Shown here in pieces: positions 1-5,786 of a DNA stretch of 18,535 bases (the first letter of the stretch is position 1; the number at the start of each line of letters is the position of its first letter). Below the pieces are notes generated by a model that had not been told where the DNA came from, made no database searches, and saw nothing but the letters and a program-made list of their open reading frames with translations. Both the position numbers and the translations under genes were made by a program. This DNA is from Octadecabacter sp. (GTDB lineage Bacteria; Pseudomonadota; Alphaproteobacteria; Rhodobacterales; Rhodobacteraceae): assembly GCA_018500065.2 (NCBI GenBank), contig JAHBAO020000180.1, positions 1 through 18,535 on the forward strand. The letters are read 5' to 3'.

Positions 1-480
1 AACCTGCCCTACAACATCGGTACAGAATTGCTGGTACGCTGGCTCACGCCTCCAGAATGGCCGCCCTTCTGGGACAGCCTCACGTTGATGTTCCAACGCG
101 AAGTCGCACAGCGCATCACCGCCGAACCGGGCTCCAAAGCCTATGGCCGCCTCGCGATCCTGTCCCAATGGCGCACGGACGCAAAAATCGTGATGAACCT
201 CCCGCCTGAAGCCTTCTCGCCTCCGCCCAAAGTCTCCAGCGCTGTGGTCCATCTCAACGCCCTAAAAGAACCGCGCTTCCCCGCTGATCCAGCTATGCTG
301 CAACACGTCACCGCCACGGCGTTCAATCAACGCCGGAAAATGTTGCGCTCCTCGCTGAAATCCCTCAGCCCGGACATCGAAGACCACCTGGTCGCCGCCG
401 GTATCAAACCCACTGATCGCGCCGAACAAATCGACGTCGAACGCTTCTGCGCCCTCGCCCGCAGCCTCAAAGCCACTTAA
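1..480 (+). CDS. rsmA: 16S rRNA (adenine(1518)-N6/adenine(1519)-N6)-dimethyltransferase RsmA (KsgA), 3' part only
   Basis: The reading frame is open from base 1, so the gene begins before the window and about 159 C-terminal residues are present, ending in TAA. The visible part starts at the NLPY motif, the catalytic motif IV of the RsmA/KsgA/Dim1 family that positions the target adenine. It continues through the conserved block MFQREVAQRI and the C-terminal block with FSPPPKVSSAVVHL, followed by the family's small helical C-terminal domain (FNQRRKMLRSSLKSL). RsmA uses S-adenosylmethionine to dimethylate two adjacent adenines near the 3' end of 16S rRNA late in 30S assembly; it is cytoplasmic. 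The gene converges with the DUF4167 gene. The start and the SAM-binding N-terminus cannot be judged. Identification is firm. Confidence 0.95.
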   Translation, partial: NLPYNIGTELLVRWLTPPEWPPFWDSLTLMFQREVAQRITAEPGSKAYGRLAILSQWRTDAKIVMNLPPEAFSPPPKVSSAVVHLNALKEPRFPADPAMLQHVTATAFNQRRKMLRSSLKSLSPDIEDHLVAAGIKPTDRAEQIDVERFCALARSLKAT

Positions 481-500
481 AGCTTCTTTTGTTTCTAAAT

Positions 501-536
501 ACCTCGGGGGAGTCCGCAGGACGGGGGCTGGCCCCC
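501..536. terminator. GC-rich hairpin element after rsmA, probable intergenic terminator
   Basis: Just after rsmA lies a G/C block with two small hairpins: GTCC-GCA-GGAC (512-522) and GGGGG-CTGG-CCCCC (523-536). It is preceded by a T-rich stretch (485-499). No uridine run follows the second stem on the plus strand. From memory, blocks of this style (a CGGGGGAG core, then a G5/C5 hairpin) recur between genes in Rhodobacteraceae. A role in ending rsmA transcription is an inference from position. Confidence 0.45.
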
Positions 537-556
537 TCTGTCGTCACACCAAACAC

Positions 557-578
557 AAACCTGTCAGAAACCTGTCAG
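557..578 (+). repeat. Perfect tandem 11-mer (AAACCTGTCAG x2), resembling a Pho box
   Basis: The 11-mer AAACCTGTCAG occurs twice in direct tandem (557-567 and 568-578). Read differently, it is two CTGTCAG heptamers (561-567 and 572-578) separated by AAAC. This matches the layout of the PhoB-binding Pho box, whose known half-site is CTGTCAT with a 4-base AT-rich spacer; only the last base of each half differs. It lies between two convergent genes, so it is not upstream of either, and no good -10 follows on either strand. It may be a real site for an unseen transcript or a chance duplication. Confidence 0.4.
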
Positions 579-644
579 GCGCACGTCGCCGCGCCGCACT
601 CCGTATCTGAAACGCGCGGAAGCGCACGTTTTGCACCCCCAACG

Positions 645-670
645 AAAAAGGCCCCCGTTTCCGAGGGCCT
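645..670 (-). terminator. Rho-independent terminator of the DUF4167 gene
   Basis: On the minus strand, 5 bases after the DUF4167 stop codon, AGGCCCTCG pairs with CGGGGGCCT (9 pairs, one a T-G wobble) around a GAAA tetraloop. The final T of the stem runs into more T residues. This is a textbook intrinsic terminator. On the plus strand the same hairpin is followed only by CTAAATTATT, so it would be a poor terminator for rsmA-direction transcripts. Confidence 0.9.
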
Positions 671-675
671 CTAAA

Positions 676-1227
676 TTATTCTGCCGCTGCTGGTGCTGCG
701 CCACCATCCGGTGCCGCCTCGCCTTCGGGCTGTTGGTCTGGCCGCGTCTTTGGCTTGCGCGTGCGGCGCTTCTTTGGCGCCTCTTCCGGTGTTTCAACCA
801 AACCTGATCCGCTGTCTTCCGCGTCAACAGGCCCTGCCGCTGCGGCCTCTTCTTGCGCCTTCAAACGGTCCGCGCGTTCGCGGTCCCGTTCGGCTTGGCG
901 TTCGCGGTTCTGCTTGTCTTGCCCAACCTGACGCTCGCGCTGTAGCTTCTCTTGTTCTTCGCGCTTGGCATCGATCTCTTTTTGCGCCTCGGCCAGCATA
1001 CGTGTGTAATGCTCGGCGTGTTGCGCGAAATTCTCGGCGTTGACGCGGTCATTGGACAGGATCGCGTCGCGGTGCAGCTGGGTATACTTCTCAACAATCT
1101 GCTGCGGCGTACCGCGCACCTTTCCCTCAGGACCAGAGCTGTCAAACACGCGGTTGACGATATTGCCACCGGAAGGACGGTTGTTGTTGCGGTTCTTGTT
1201 CCGCGAACGGGATCGAGAAGACTTCAT
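676..1227 (-). CDS. DUF4167 domain-containing protein, function unknown
   Basis: A 183-residue protein with strongly biased composition. The N-terminus (about 1-18) is rich in Arg, Lys, Asn and Ser. A conserved-looking core follows at about 20-80 (GNIVNRVFDSSGPEGKVRGT, then EKYTQLHRDA and AENFAQHAEHYTRML), typical of the alphaproteobacterial DUF4167 family. Residues 80-125 are almost all charged or Gln and probably form a long helix or coiled coil. The tail mixes a basic patch (KKRRTRKPK) with acidic and Ala/Pro-rich sequence. There is no signal peptide or membrane segment. Such basic, disordered ends suggest nucleic acid or ribosome contact, but this is inference; the family has no settled function that I know of. 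It lies downstream of prfA-prmC, as is common in alphaproteobacteria, and has its own leader and a strong terminator. Confidence 0.85.
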   Translation of the reverse strand: MKSSRSRSRNKNRNNNRPSGGNIVNRVFDSSGPEGKVRGTPQQIVEKYTQLHRDAILSNDRVNAENFAQHAEHYTRMLAEAQKEIDAKREEQEKLQRERQVGQDKQNRERQAERDRERADRLKAQEEAAAAGPVDAEDSGSGLVETPEEAPKKRRTRKPKTRPDQQPEGEAAPDGGAAPAAAE

Positions 1228-1316
1228 GAAGGTATTTCCAGCCTGTGTTTTATGTCGCTGCCCGTTCCCACCTCATGCAGGAGCTATCAAATAAAAAGGC
1301 AGTGATGTTCTGGCGT

Positions 1317-1357
1317 GTGTCGGAGACGGGACCAAACGGTCATACTCCATCCGACAC
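1317..1357 (-). other. Inverted-repeat element in the leader of the DUF4167 gene
   Basis: In the gap between prmC and the DUF4167 gene, arms GTGTCGGA (1317-1324) and TCCGACAC (1350-1357) are perfectly complementary. Nested inside is a second stem, GACC (1330-1333) with GGTC (1338-1341), around a 4-base loop. On the minus strand this gives an 8-bp stem, an asymmetric internal loop, a 4-bp stem and a tetraloop, about 90 bases before the DUF4167 start. It could be a folded leader, an operator or an mRNA-end structure. No T run follows directly, so it is not a classic terminator. Confidence 0.45.
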
Positions 1358-1401
1358 GCATGACTATGCCGTACAAGGTGTTAATCGCAAGTGATTCTGC
1401 G

Positions 1402-1431
1402 CGTTTTAGAGCATTTGCCTGCTCTAAAGCG
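1402..1431. repeat. 12-bp stem-loop overlapping the prmC stop codon
   Basis: Bases 1402-1413 pair with 1420-1431 (one T-G wobble) around a TTTGCC loop; the core arms are TTTAGAGCA and TGCTCTAAA. The prmC stop (TAG, 1424-1426) lies within it. On the plus strand it is followed by five T residues (1433-1437), so it looks like a terminator for antisense transcription. On the minus strand, where prmC is read, no T run follows. It may protect the 3' end of prfA-prmC mRNA or be a dispersed short repeat. Confidence 0.5.
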
Positions 1432-2284
1432 GTTTTTGGCCCACAATTACACGGTCACGCCCGTCCAAATCGCGGCGAATCGCAACATTCTGCAATCCAG
1501 CGACCTCAAACATCGCGATCACATCAGCCGCTTGAGTCGGGCCAATTTCCACCATGAGCCAACCACCCGCATTCAAATGCTCAGGCGCGCCAGCGGCAAT
1601 AATACGGTAACACGACAGCCCATCACCTTCATCCGTCAGCGCCATGCGCGGTTCATGAAGCACCTCTGGGGACAGGCTGCGCATCTCTCGTTTCGTTATA
1701 TAAGGAGGGTTGGAAACAATAAGGTCGAACGTCTTGTCAATCGGCTCAAACCACGACCCCTCAACCAAAACCAACCGTTCAGCCACCTCAATGGCATGGG
1801 CATTTTGCGAAGCCACTTTCAAGGCCGCTGCGCTCTTATCCGTGGCCACCCCTGTCGTGCCCTCACGCGCTGCCAAAAGGCTAATCGCGATCGCACCAGA
1901 ACCGGTACCCAAGTCGAGCATCCGGTCCCACGGCTTTTCCAGCGCCGCAATCACCAAAGCTTCGGTGTCTGGGCGGGGGTCAAGAACATCAGGCGTGACT
2001 TTGAATGTGTGCTCGTAAAAGGCCCTTTTGCCCAAGACATGGCTCATAGGAACGCGGCTTGCTCGGAGGTTGACTTGATCACTAAAGCGACGATGAAACA
2101 CCCCATCCATCATCTCGCCGTGGTCCGTGTAATTGGCCGGGAAGATGCTCGCCCAAATCTGGCGCGCCTCTCTGGCGCCGTCCGCAATCCCTGCGCTCCT
2201 TAAATGCTTGGCCGCGTCGGTGATGGTATAAATTTCTTTCGGCTTTTCACTGCCACACCGCCTGAAAGCAGAAGGCCATTTCAC
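1424..2284 (-). CDS. prmC: Peptide chain release factor N(5)-glutamine methyltransferase PrmC (HemK)
   Basis: PrmC uses S-adenosylmethionine to methylate the glutamine of the GGQ motif in release factors, here encoded immediately upstream. The 286-residue protein has an N-terminal helical domain (about 20-95), the SAM-binding motif LDLGTGSGAIAISLL (about 122-136) and the catalytic NPPY motif (IVSNPPYI, about 189-196) that binds the substrate glutamine. Length fits the family. The start is GTG at 2284, overlapping the prfA stop as GTGA, which implies translational coupling. No ATG, GTG or TTG lies in frame early enough to give a shorter protein that keeps the N-terminal domain, so an extra stretch of about 17 residues (KWPSAFRRCGSEKPKEI) before the usual beginning appears real. 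Confidence 0.93.
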   Translation of the reverse strand: MKWPSAFRRCGSEKPKEIYTITDAAKHLRSAGIADGAREARQIWASIFPANYTDHGEMMDGVFHRRFSDQVNLRASRVPMSHVLGKRAFYEHTFKVTPDVLDPRPDTEALVIAALEKPWDRMLDLGTGSGAIAISLLAAREGTTGVATDKSAAALKVASQNAHAIEVAERLVLVEGSWFEPIDKTFDLIVSNPPYITKREMRSLSPEVLHEPRMALTDEGDGLSCYRIIAAGAPEHLNAGGWLMVEIGPTQAADVIAMFEVAGLQNVAIRRDLDGRDRVIVGQKPL

Positions 2285-3336
2285 TCACCCATCTCCGCCA
2301 GTGCTGTCGCCTGTGCGTCTTGTATCAAGCCATCAATCACTTCATCCAGATCGCCTTGCATAACTGCGTCCAACTTATAAAGCGTCAGGTTAATGCGGTG
2401 GTCTGTCATGCGGCCTTGCGGGACGTTATATGTCCTGATCCGCTCTGAGCGGTCCCCCGACCCCACCTGCGCTGCGCGATCCGCGCTTCGCTCATCATGC
2501 ACCTTTTGGCGCTCGGCATCGTAAAGCCGCGTCTTAAGCACCTGCATCGCGATCTCGCGGTTGCGGTGTTGGGATTTCTCCGAACTCGTCACCACAATAC
2601 CTGACGGCATATGCGTAATGCGTACCGCAGAATCCGTGGTGTTCACGTGCTGCCCGCCAGACCCTGACGCGCGCATGGTATCAATGCGGATGTCATTGGC
2701 GTTGATCTGGATGTCCACATCTTCGGCTTCTGGCAGCACCGCAACCGTGGCCGCAGATGTGTGAACACGCCCACCGCTTTCGGTTTCAGGAACCCGCTGC
2801 ACACGGTGCACGCCGCTTTCATATTTCATCCGCGCGAATACGTTTTGGCCAGACACGCGAATGGTCGCTTCTTTGATTCCGCCAAGTTCGGATTGGCTTT
2901 CTTCAATGATTTCGAACTTCCAACCGCGGTTTTCAGCGTAACGATTGTACATTCTCAACAAATCGCCCGCAAACAGTGCCGCTTCGTCGCCGCCGGTTCC
3001 GGGGCGAATTTCAACCAATGCCGGCTTGCTGTCCGCGGCATCCTTTGGGATCAGCGCCAGCTTCACGGCAGCTTCCGCATCTGGCATACGCGCCTTCAAA
3101 TCCGGCAGCTCGATCTCTGCCAGCTCTTTCATTTCAGGGTCGGTCAGCATCGCTTCCGCCCCTTCGATCTCGCGCACCAGCTCTTGGTAGCCGCGCACGA
3201 CCTCGACCACGGGGCGCAGCTCTGCGTACTCGCGCGACACGGCGACAAATTCGTCCCCGCCCAGCCCCTCACCCATGCGGGCCTCAAGGAACTCAAAACG
3301 TTCGGTAATCTGCATCAAGCGTTCATTTGGTATCAT
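2281..3336 (-). CDS. prfA: Peptide chain release factor 1
   Basis: RF1 recognises UAA and UAG in the ribosomal A site and triggers peptide release. The protein has 351 residues, the usual length. Visible motifs are the peptide-anticodon region GVHRVQRVPETESGGRVHT, where the stop-reading tripeptide is P-E-T (family P-x-T), and the catalytic loop SGSGGQHVNTTDSAVR carrying GGQ, the target of PrmC methylation. The RF1 family block NVPQGRMTDHRINLTLYKLD follows. The ATG at 3336 overlaps the stop of the upstream DUF1499 gene (ATGA), and its own stop overlaps the prmC GTG. The gene therefore sits in a tightly coupled minus-strand series. Confidence 0.97.
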   Translation of the reverse strand: MIPNERLMQITERFEFLEARMGEGLGGDEFVAVSREYAELRPVVEVVRGYQELVREIEGAEAMLTDPEMKELAEIELPDLKARMPDAEAAVKLALIPKDAADSKPALVEIRPGTGGDEAALFAGDLLRMYNRYAENRGWKFEIIEESQSELGGIKEATIRVSGQNVFARMKYESGVHRVQRVPETESGGRVHTSAATVAVLPEAEDVDIQINANDIRIDTMRASGSGGQHVNTTDSAVRITHMPSGIVVTSSEKSQHRNREIAMQVLKTRLYDAERQKVHDERSADRAAQVGSGDRSERIRTYNVPQGRMTDHRINLTLYKLDAVMQGDLDEVIDGLIQDAQATALAEMGE

Positions 3337-3785
3337 TGGGTCGGTGTATCCCCATCCAGCTGCGCCAACCAGTCGGTGATGCGTGTTTTGTTCACACCCA
3401 TGTCAGACACTCCGTAAACGGCTCGGCCCTCGATGCGCAGCATCGGTCCGTGCCCGCCGTCAATCGTGTTGTCCGGCCCTGCATAAAGCGTCGTTACATC
3501 CGGAAAGCCCCACAGCACCGAGCGCGTCACATAGGCCCCCTGCACCCCCTCCGCGCGGGTGGTGCGCGGTGTCGCCATAATGATGGCATCCAAGGCCTCG
3601 TATGCGGCGATCGGATCCTCCAATTCGCGCACAACTTGGTACCCATTGCGCCATTCGTGGTTTCCAGGTCCGAAGGCGTAAAGATAGGATTGGATCAAGG
3701 GCAGATCAATTGGCGCAAGACGTACAAATACGGATCCAGCGACCGCCAATCCCAAGGCCCCCAAGACAATAGACTTCAAGATCAT
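3333..3785 (-). CDS. DUF1499 family protein, function unknown
   Basis: A 150-residue protein with one N-terminal hydrophobic segment (ILKSIVLGALGLAVAGSVFV, residues 2-21), so it is probably anchored in the inner membrane with the rest in the periplasm. The C-terminal pattern YVTRSVLWGFPDVTT, then SDMGVNKTRITDWLAQL, fits the DUF1499 family (a typical end being D-x-GVN-x-x-R). The family has no established function that I can state. The start ATG is preceded by AAGGGGG four bases upstream, a ribosome-binding site that overlaps the stop of the second ureohydrolase gene. Only 9 bases separate the two genes, and the 3' end overlaps prfA by 4 bases. Cotranscription is likely, but nothing shows a functional link to termination or guanidino metabolism. 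Confidence 0.75.
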   Translation of the reverse strand: MILKSIVLGALGLAVAGSVFVRLAPIDLPLIQSYLYAFGPGNHEWRNGYQVVRELEDPIAAYEALDAIIMATPRTTRAEGVQGAYVTRSVLWGFPDVTTLYAGPDNTIDGGHGPMLRIEGRAVYGVSDMGVNKTRITDWLAQLDGDTPTQ

Positions 3786-3794
3786 GACGCCCCC

Positions 3795-4748
3795 TTAACG
3801 ATATTTCACGCCCGGTAAAATGCTCAACATCTCAAACATGATATTGGCCCCCGTAAGCGCGGTGTTCCCCGTCGTATCATAGGGCGGCGAAACCTCAACC
3901 AGATCGCAGCCGACGATGTTCAAACCACGCAAGTTGCGGATCAATTCCATCGCCTGCATGGTGCTCAGCCCGCCAATCTCAGGCGTGCCGGTTCCAGGCG
4001 CAAAACTGGGATCGAGACTGTCAATATCATAGGTGATGTAGCACGGCTGGTCGCCAATCGAGGAAACAATCTCTTTTCCTAGTGTATCCAAAGGCTTGTG
4101 CCACAAACTTGATGCAAGGCATTGATTGAAACCCCAATCGGCAGCTTCGGTGAAATCTTCTGCCGTGTAGCCAGTCCCTCGTAGACCAATTTGCCATACT
4201 TTTGAGGGCGTTATCAGACCTTCTTCATACGCACGTCGGAACACCGTTCCGTGGGTTTCGCGTTCTCCGAACATCTCGTCGTTTACGTCCGCATGGGCGT
4301 CCACGTGCACCAGTGCTACGGGGCCATGCTTCTTCGCCATCGCCCGCAAAATCGGTAAGGTAAGCGAGTGATCCCCGCCAAGCCCCATTGGGACAACGGC
4401 GTGCTTTAATATCTCATCATACTTGGCCTCGATGATCTTCAACGAGTCCGCGAGCGAGAACGTGTTGATCGCAATGTCCCCAAGATCAGCACATTGCAGA
4501 CTGTCGAACGGCGCCGCCCCTGTCTGGATATTATAAGGCCGGATCATTGCGCTTTCCTGGCGCAGTTGTTTCGGGCCAAACCGCGTGCCAGACCGCCAGC
4601 TTGTGCCGATGTCCATCGGGATGCCGATAAAGCCCACATCAAGCCCTTCGGCACTGGCTGCATCTGGCAGCCGCATGAACGTTTGCAAGCCCGCAAACCG
4701 CGCCAAATCGTTGCCGGAAACGGGTTGATTCAGTCGAATTTCAGTCAT
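3795..4748 (-). CDS. Ureohydrolase, probable guanidinobutyrase (agmatinase family)
   Basis: An arginase/agmatinase-fold enzyme of 317 residues that should hydrolyse a guanidino compound to urea and an amine. All six binuclear Mn ligands are visible: H127 (GGDHS), D150, H152 and D154 (VDAHADV), D241 and D243 (YDIDSLDP). Blocks such as QIGLRGTGYTAEDF, FAPGTGTPEIGGLS and VGCDLVEVSPPYDTTGNTAL resemble the guanidinobutyrase/guanidinopropionase branch (GbuA/GpuA of Pseudomonas) more than E. coli SpeB. I favour 4-guanidinobutyrate, giving GABA plus urea, but the substrate is inferred. The ATG at 4748 is chosen because AAGGA lies 7 bases upstream (4756-4760); an in-frame TTG at 4763 would begin ahead of this site and is less likely. 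A 78-bp gap separates it from the other ureohydrolase gene. Confidence 0.85.
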   Translation of the reverse strand: MTEIRLNQPVSGNDLARFAGLQTFMRLPDAASAEGLDVGFIGIPMDIGTSWRSGTRFGPKQLRQESAMIRPYNIQTGAAPFDSLQCADLGDIAINTFSLADSLKIIEAKYDEILKHAVVPMGLGGDHSLTLPILRAMAKKHGPVALVHVDAHADVNDEMFGERETHGTVFRRAYEEGLITPSKVWQIGLRGTGYTAEDFTEAADWGFNQCLASSLWHKPLDTLGKEIVSSIGDQPCYITYDIDSLDPSFAPGTGTPEIGGLSTMQAMELIRNLRGLNIVGCDLVEVSPPYDTTGNTALTGANIMFEMLSILPGVKYR

Positions 4749-4790
4749 GGAAAAGTCCTTCAATTGCGTTTGAACGAAGTGAAAGGCAGT

Positions 4791-4805
4791 AATTGAGGGT
4801 CAATT
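4791..4805. promoter_or_regulatory. Small palindrome between the two ureohydrolase genes
   Basis: AATTGA (4791-4796) and TCAATT (4800-4805) form a perfect inverted repeat with a GGG spacer, in the AT-rich 78-bp gap before the second ureohydrolase gene. It could be an operator for an internal promoter. I see no convincing -35/-10 pair. Arms of 6 bases are short enough to arise by chance. Confidence 0.25.
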
Positions 4806-4826
4806 GTCTGAAATTCGACTTATCGC

Positions 4827-5786
4827 TCATCGCTTGTTCCACAAATGTAGACAGCACAGCTCAAACGCCACATGCGCGCCTGCCACTGCGGTAATTCCAG
4901 AGGTATCATAGGGTGGAGAAACTTCAACCACGTCGCCTCCAACCATGTTGATCCCCGCCAGATCGCGCAGCATCGCCGCCGCTTGCCAATTCGCAAGACC
5001 GCCCCAAACCGGTGTCCCCGTCCCCGGAGCAAACGCCGGATCAAGCGCATCAATGTCAAACGTCACATAGGTCGGTGCATCCCCGACGATTTCCTTGGCG
5101 CGCGCGACGGCCCACGCGGCGCCCTTTTCATGCACGCTGCGCGCATCGATGTATTCCATCCCAAGATAGTCCTCACATTCCGTACGAATACCGATCTGCA
5201 CCGAGCGTTTCGGGTCGACCAACCCCAGTTTCACCGCCTTATACATGAACGTCCCGTGATCGACGCGGTCCATGTCATCATCCGCCCAAAGATCGGAATG
5301 GGCATCGAACTGGATCACGCTAAGCGGGCCGAATTTTGCGGCATAAGCCTTGAGGATCGGCAGGGTGATAAAGTGATCGCCCCCCAGTGTCACCGTCCCC
5401 ACATCCGCTGCCAAAATCCCCGCGATATGCGCCTCAATAGCGGCAGGCGTGCCCGCAACATTGGCATAATCAAACGCCAGATCACCGTAATCCGCGATGG
5501 CGAAATCACTGAGCGGATCAAAACCCCAGCCATAGGGCGGATCATAGGGTTGCAGGGTGCTGGCCTCGCGAATGGCACGGGGACCAAAACGGGTTCCGGG
5601 GCGGTTCGTCACGGCCTGATCAAACGGCACGCCAGTTACGGCAAGGTCTACCCCTTTCAAATCTTTGGTATATTTACGCCGCAGGAACGATGTCGCCCCG
5701 CCAAACGTGTTCTCGAACGCGCAGCCCTTAAGGTCATCGCGTGTGAACGCCAGATCAATCTGGCCCTTCGCATCTTCCAGCGCCAT
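4827..5786 (-). CDS. speB: Agmatinase
   Basis: A 319-residue ureohydrolase closely resembling E. coli SpeB, which converts agmatine to putrescine and urea. Metal ligands are H138 (GGDHF), D161, H163 and D165 (FDAHSDL), D244 and D246 (FDIDALDP). The stretch DHGTFMYKAVKLGLVDPKRS followed by VQIGIRTE is almost the SpeB signature, and FAPGTGTPVWGGL and VEVSPPYDTSGITA complete the active-site loops. The ATG at 5786 shares a base with the stop of the upstream amidohydrolase (TGATG), and GGAGG lies 7 bases before it (5794-5798), so the two are almost certainly translated from one mRNA. It is a paralogue of the next gene but clearly diverged, so this is not a recent duplication. Confidence 0.9.
   Translation of the reverse strand: MALEDAKGQIDLAFTRDDLKGCAFENTFGGATSFLRRKYTKDLKGVDLAVTGVPFDQAVTNRPGTRFGPRAIREASTLQPYDPPYGWGFDPLSDFAIADYGDLAFDYANVAGTPAAIEAHIAGILAADVGTVTLGGDHFITLPILKAYAAKFGPLSVIQFDAHSDLWADDDMDRVDHGTFMYKAVKLGLVDPKRSVQIGIRTECEDYLGMEYIDARSVHEKGAAWAVARAKEIVGDAPTYVTFDIDALDPAFAPGTGTPVWGGLANWQAAAMLRDLAGINMVGGDVVEVSPPYDTSGITAVAGAHVAFELCCLHLWNKR

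Noticed and set aside
489..674. Small open frame covering the Pho-box-like repeat
   Set aside because: It crosses the GC hairpin and the DUF4167 terminator and shows no ribosome-binding site or protein-like pattern.
1391..2203. Long open frame on the plus strand opposite prmC
   Set aside because: Its protein has no recognisable motifs and is the antisense shadow of a strongly conserved prmC frame; GC-rich codon use often leaves the opposite strand open.
2242..2279. Alternative ATG for prmC at 2279
   Set aside because: It is in another frame and meets a stop after 10 codons; the GTG at 2284 gives the full protein.
3795..5786. Recent tandem duplication of the ureohydrolase genes
   Set aside because: The two proteins differ throughout, including N-termini and substrate-loop regions, so they belong to different branches of the family.
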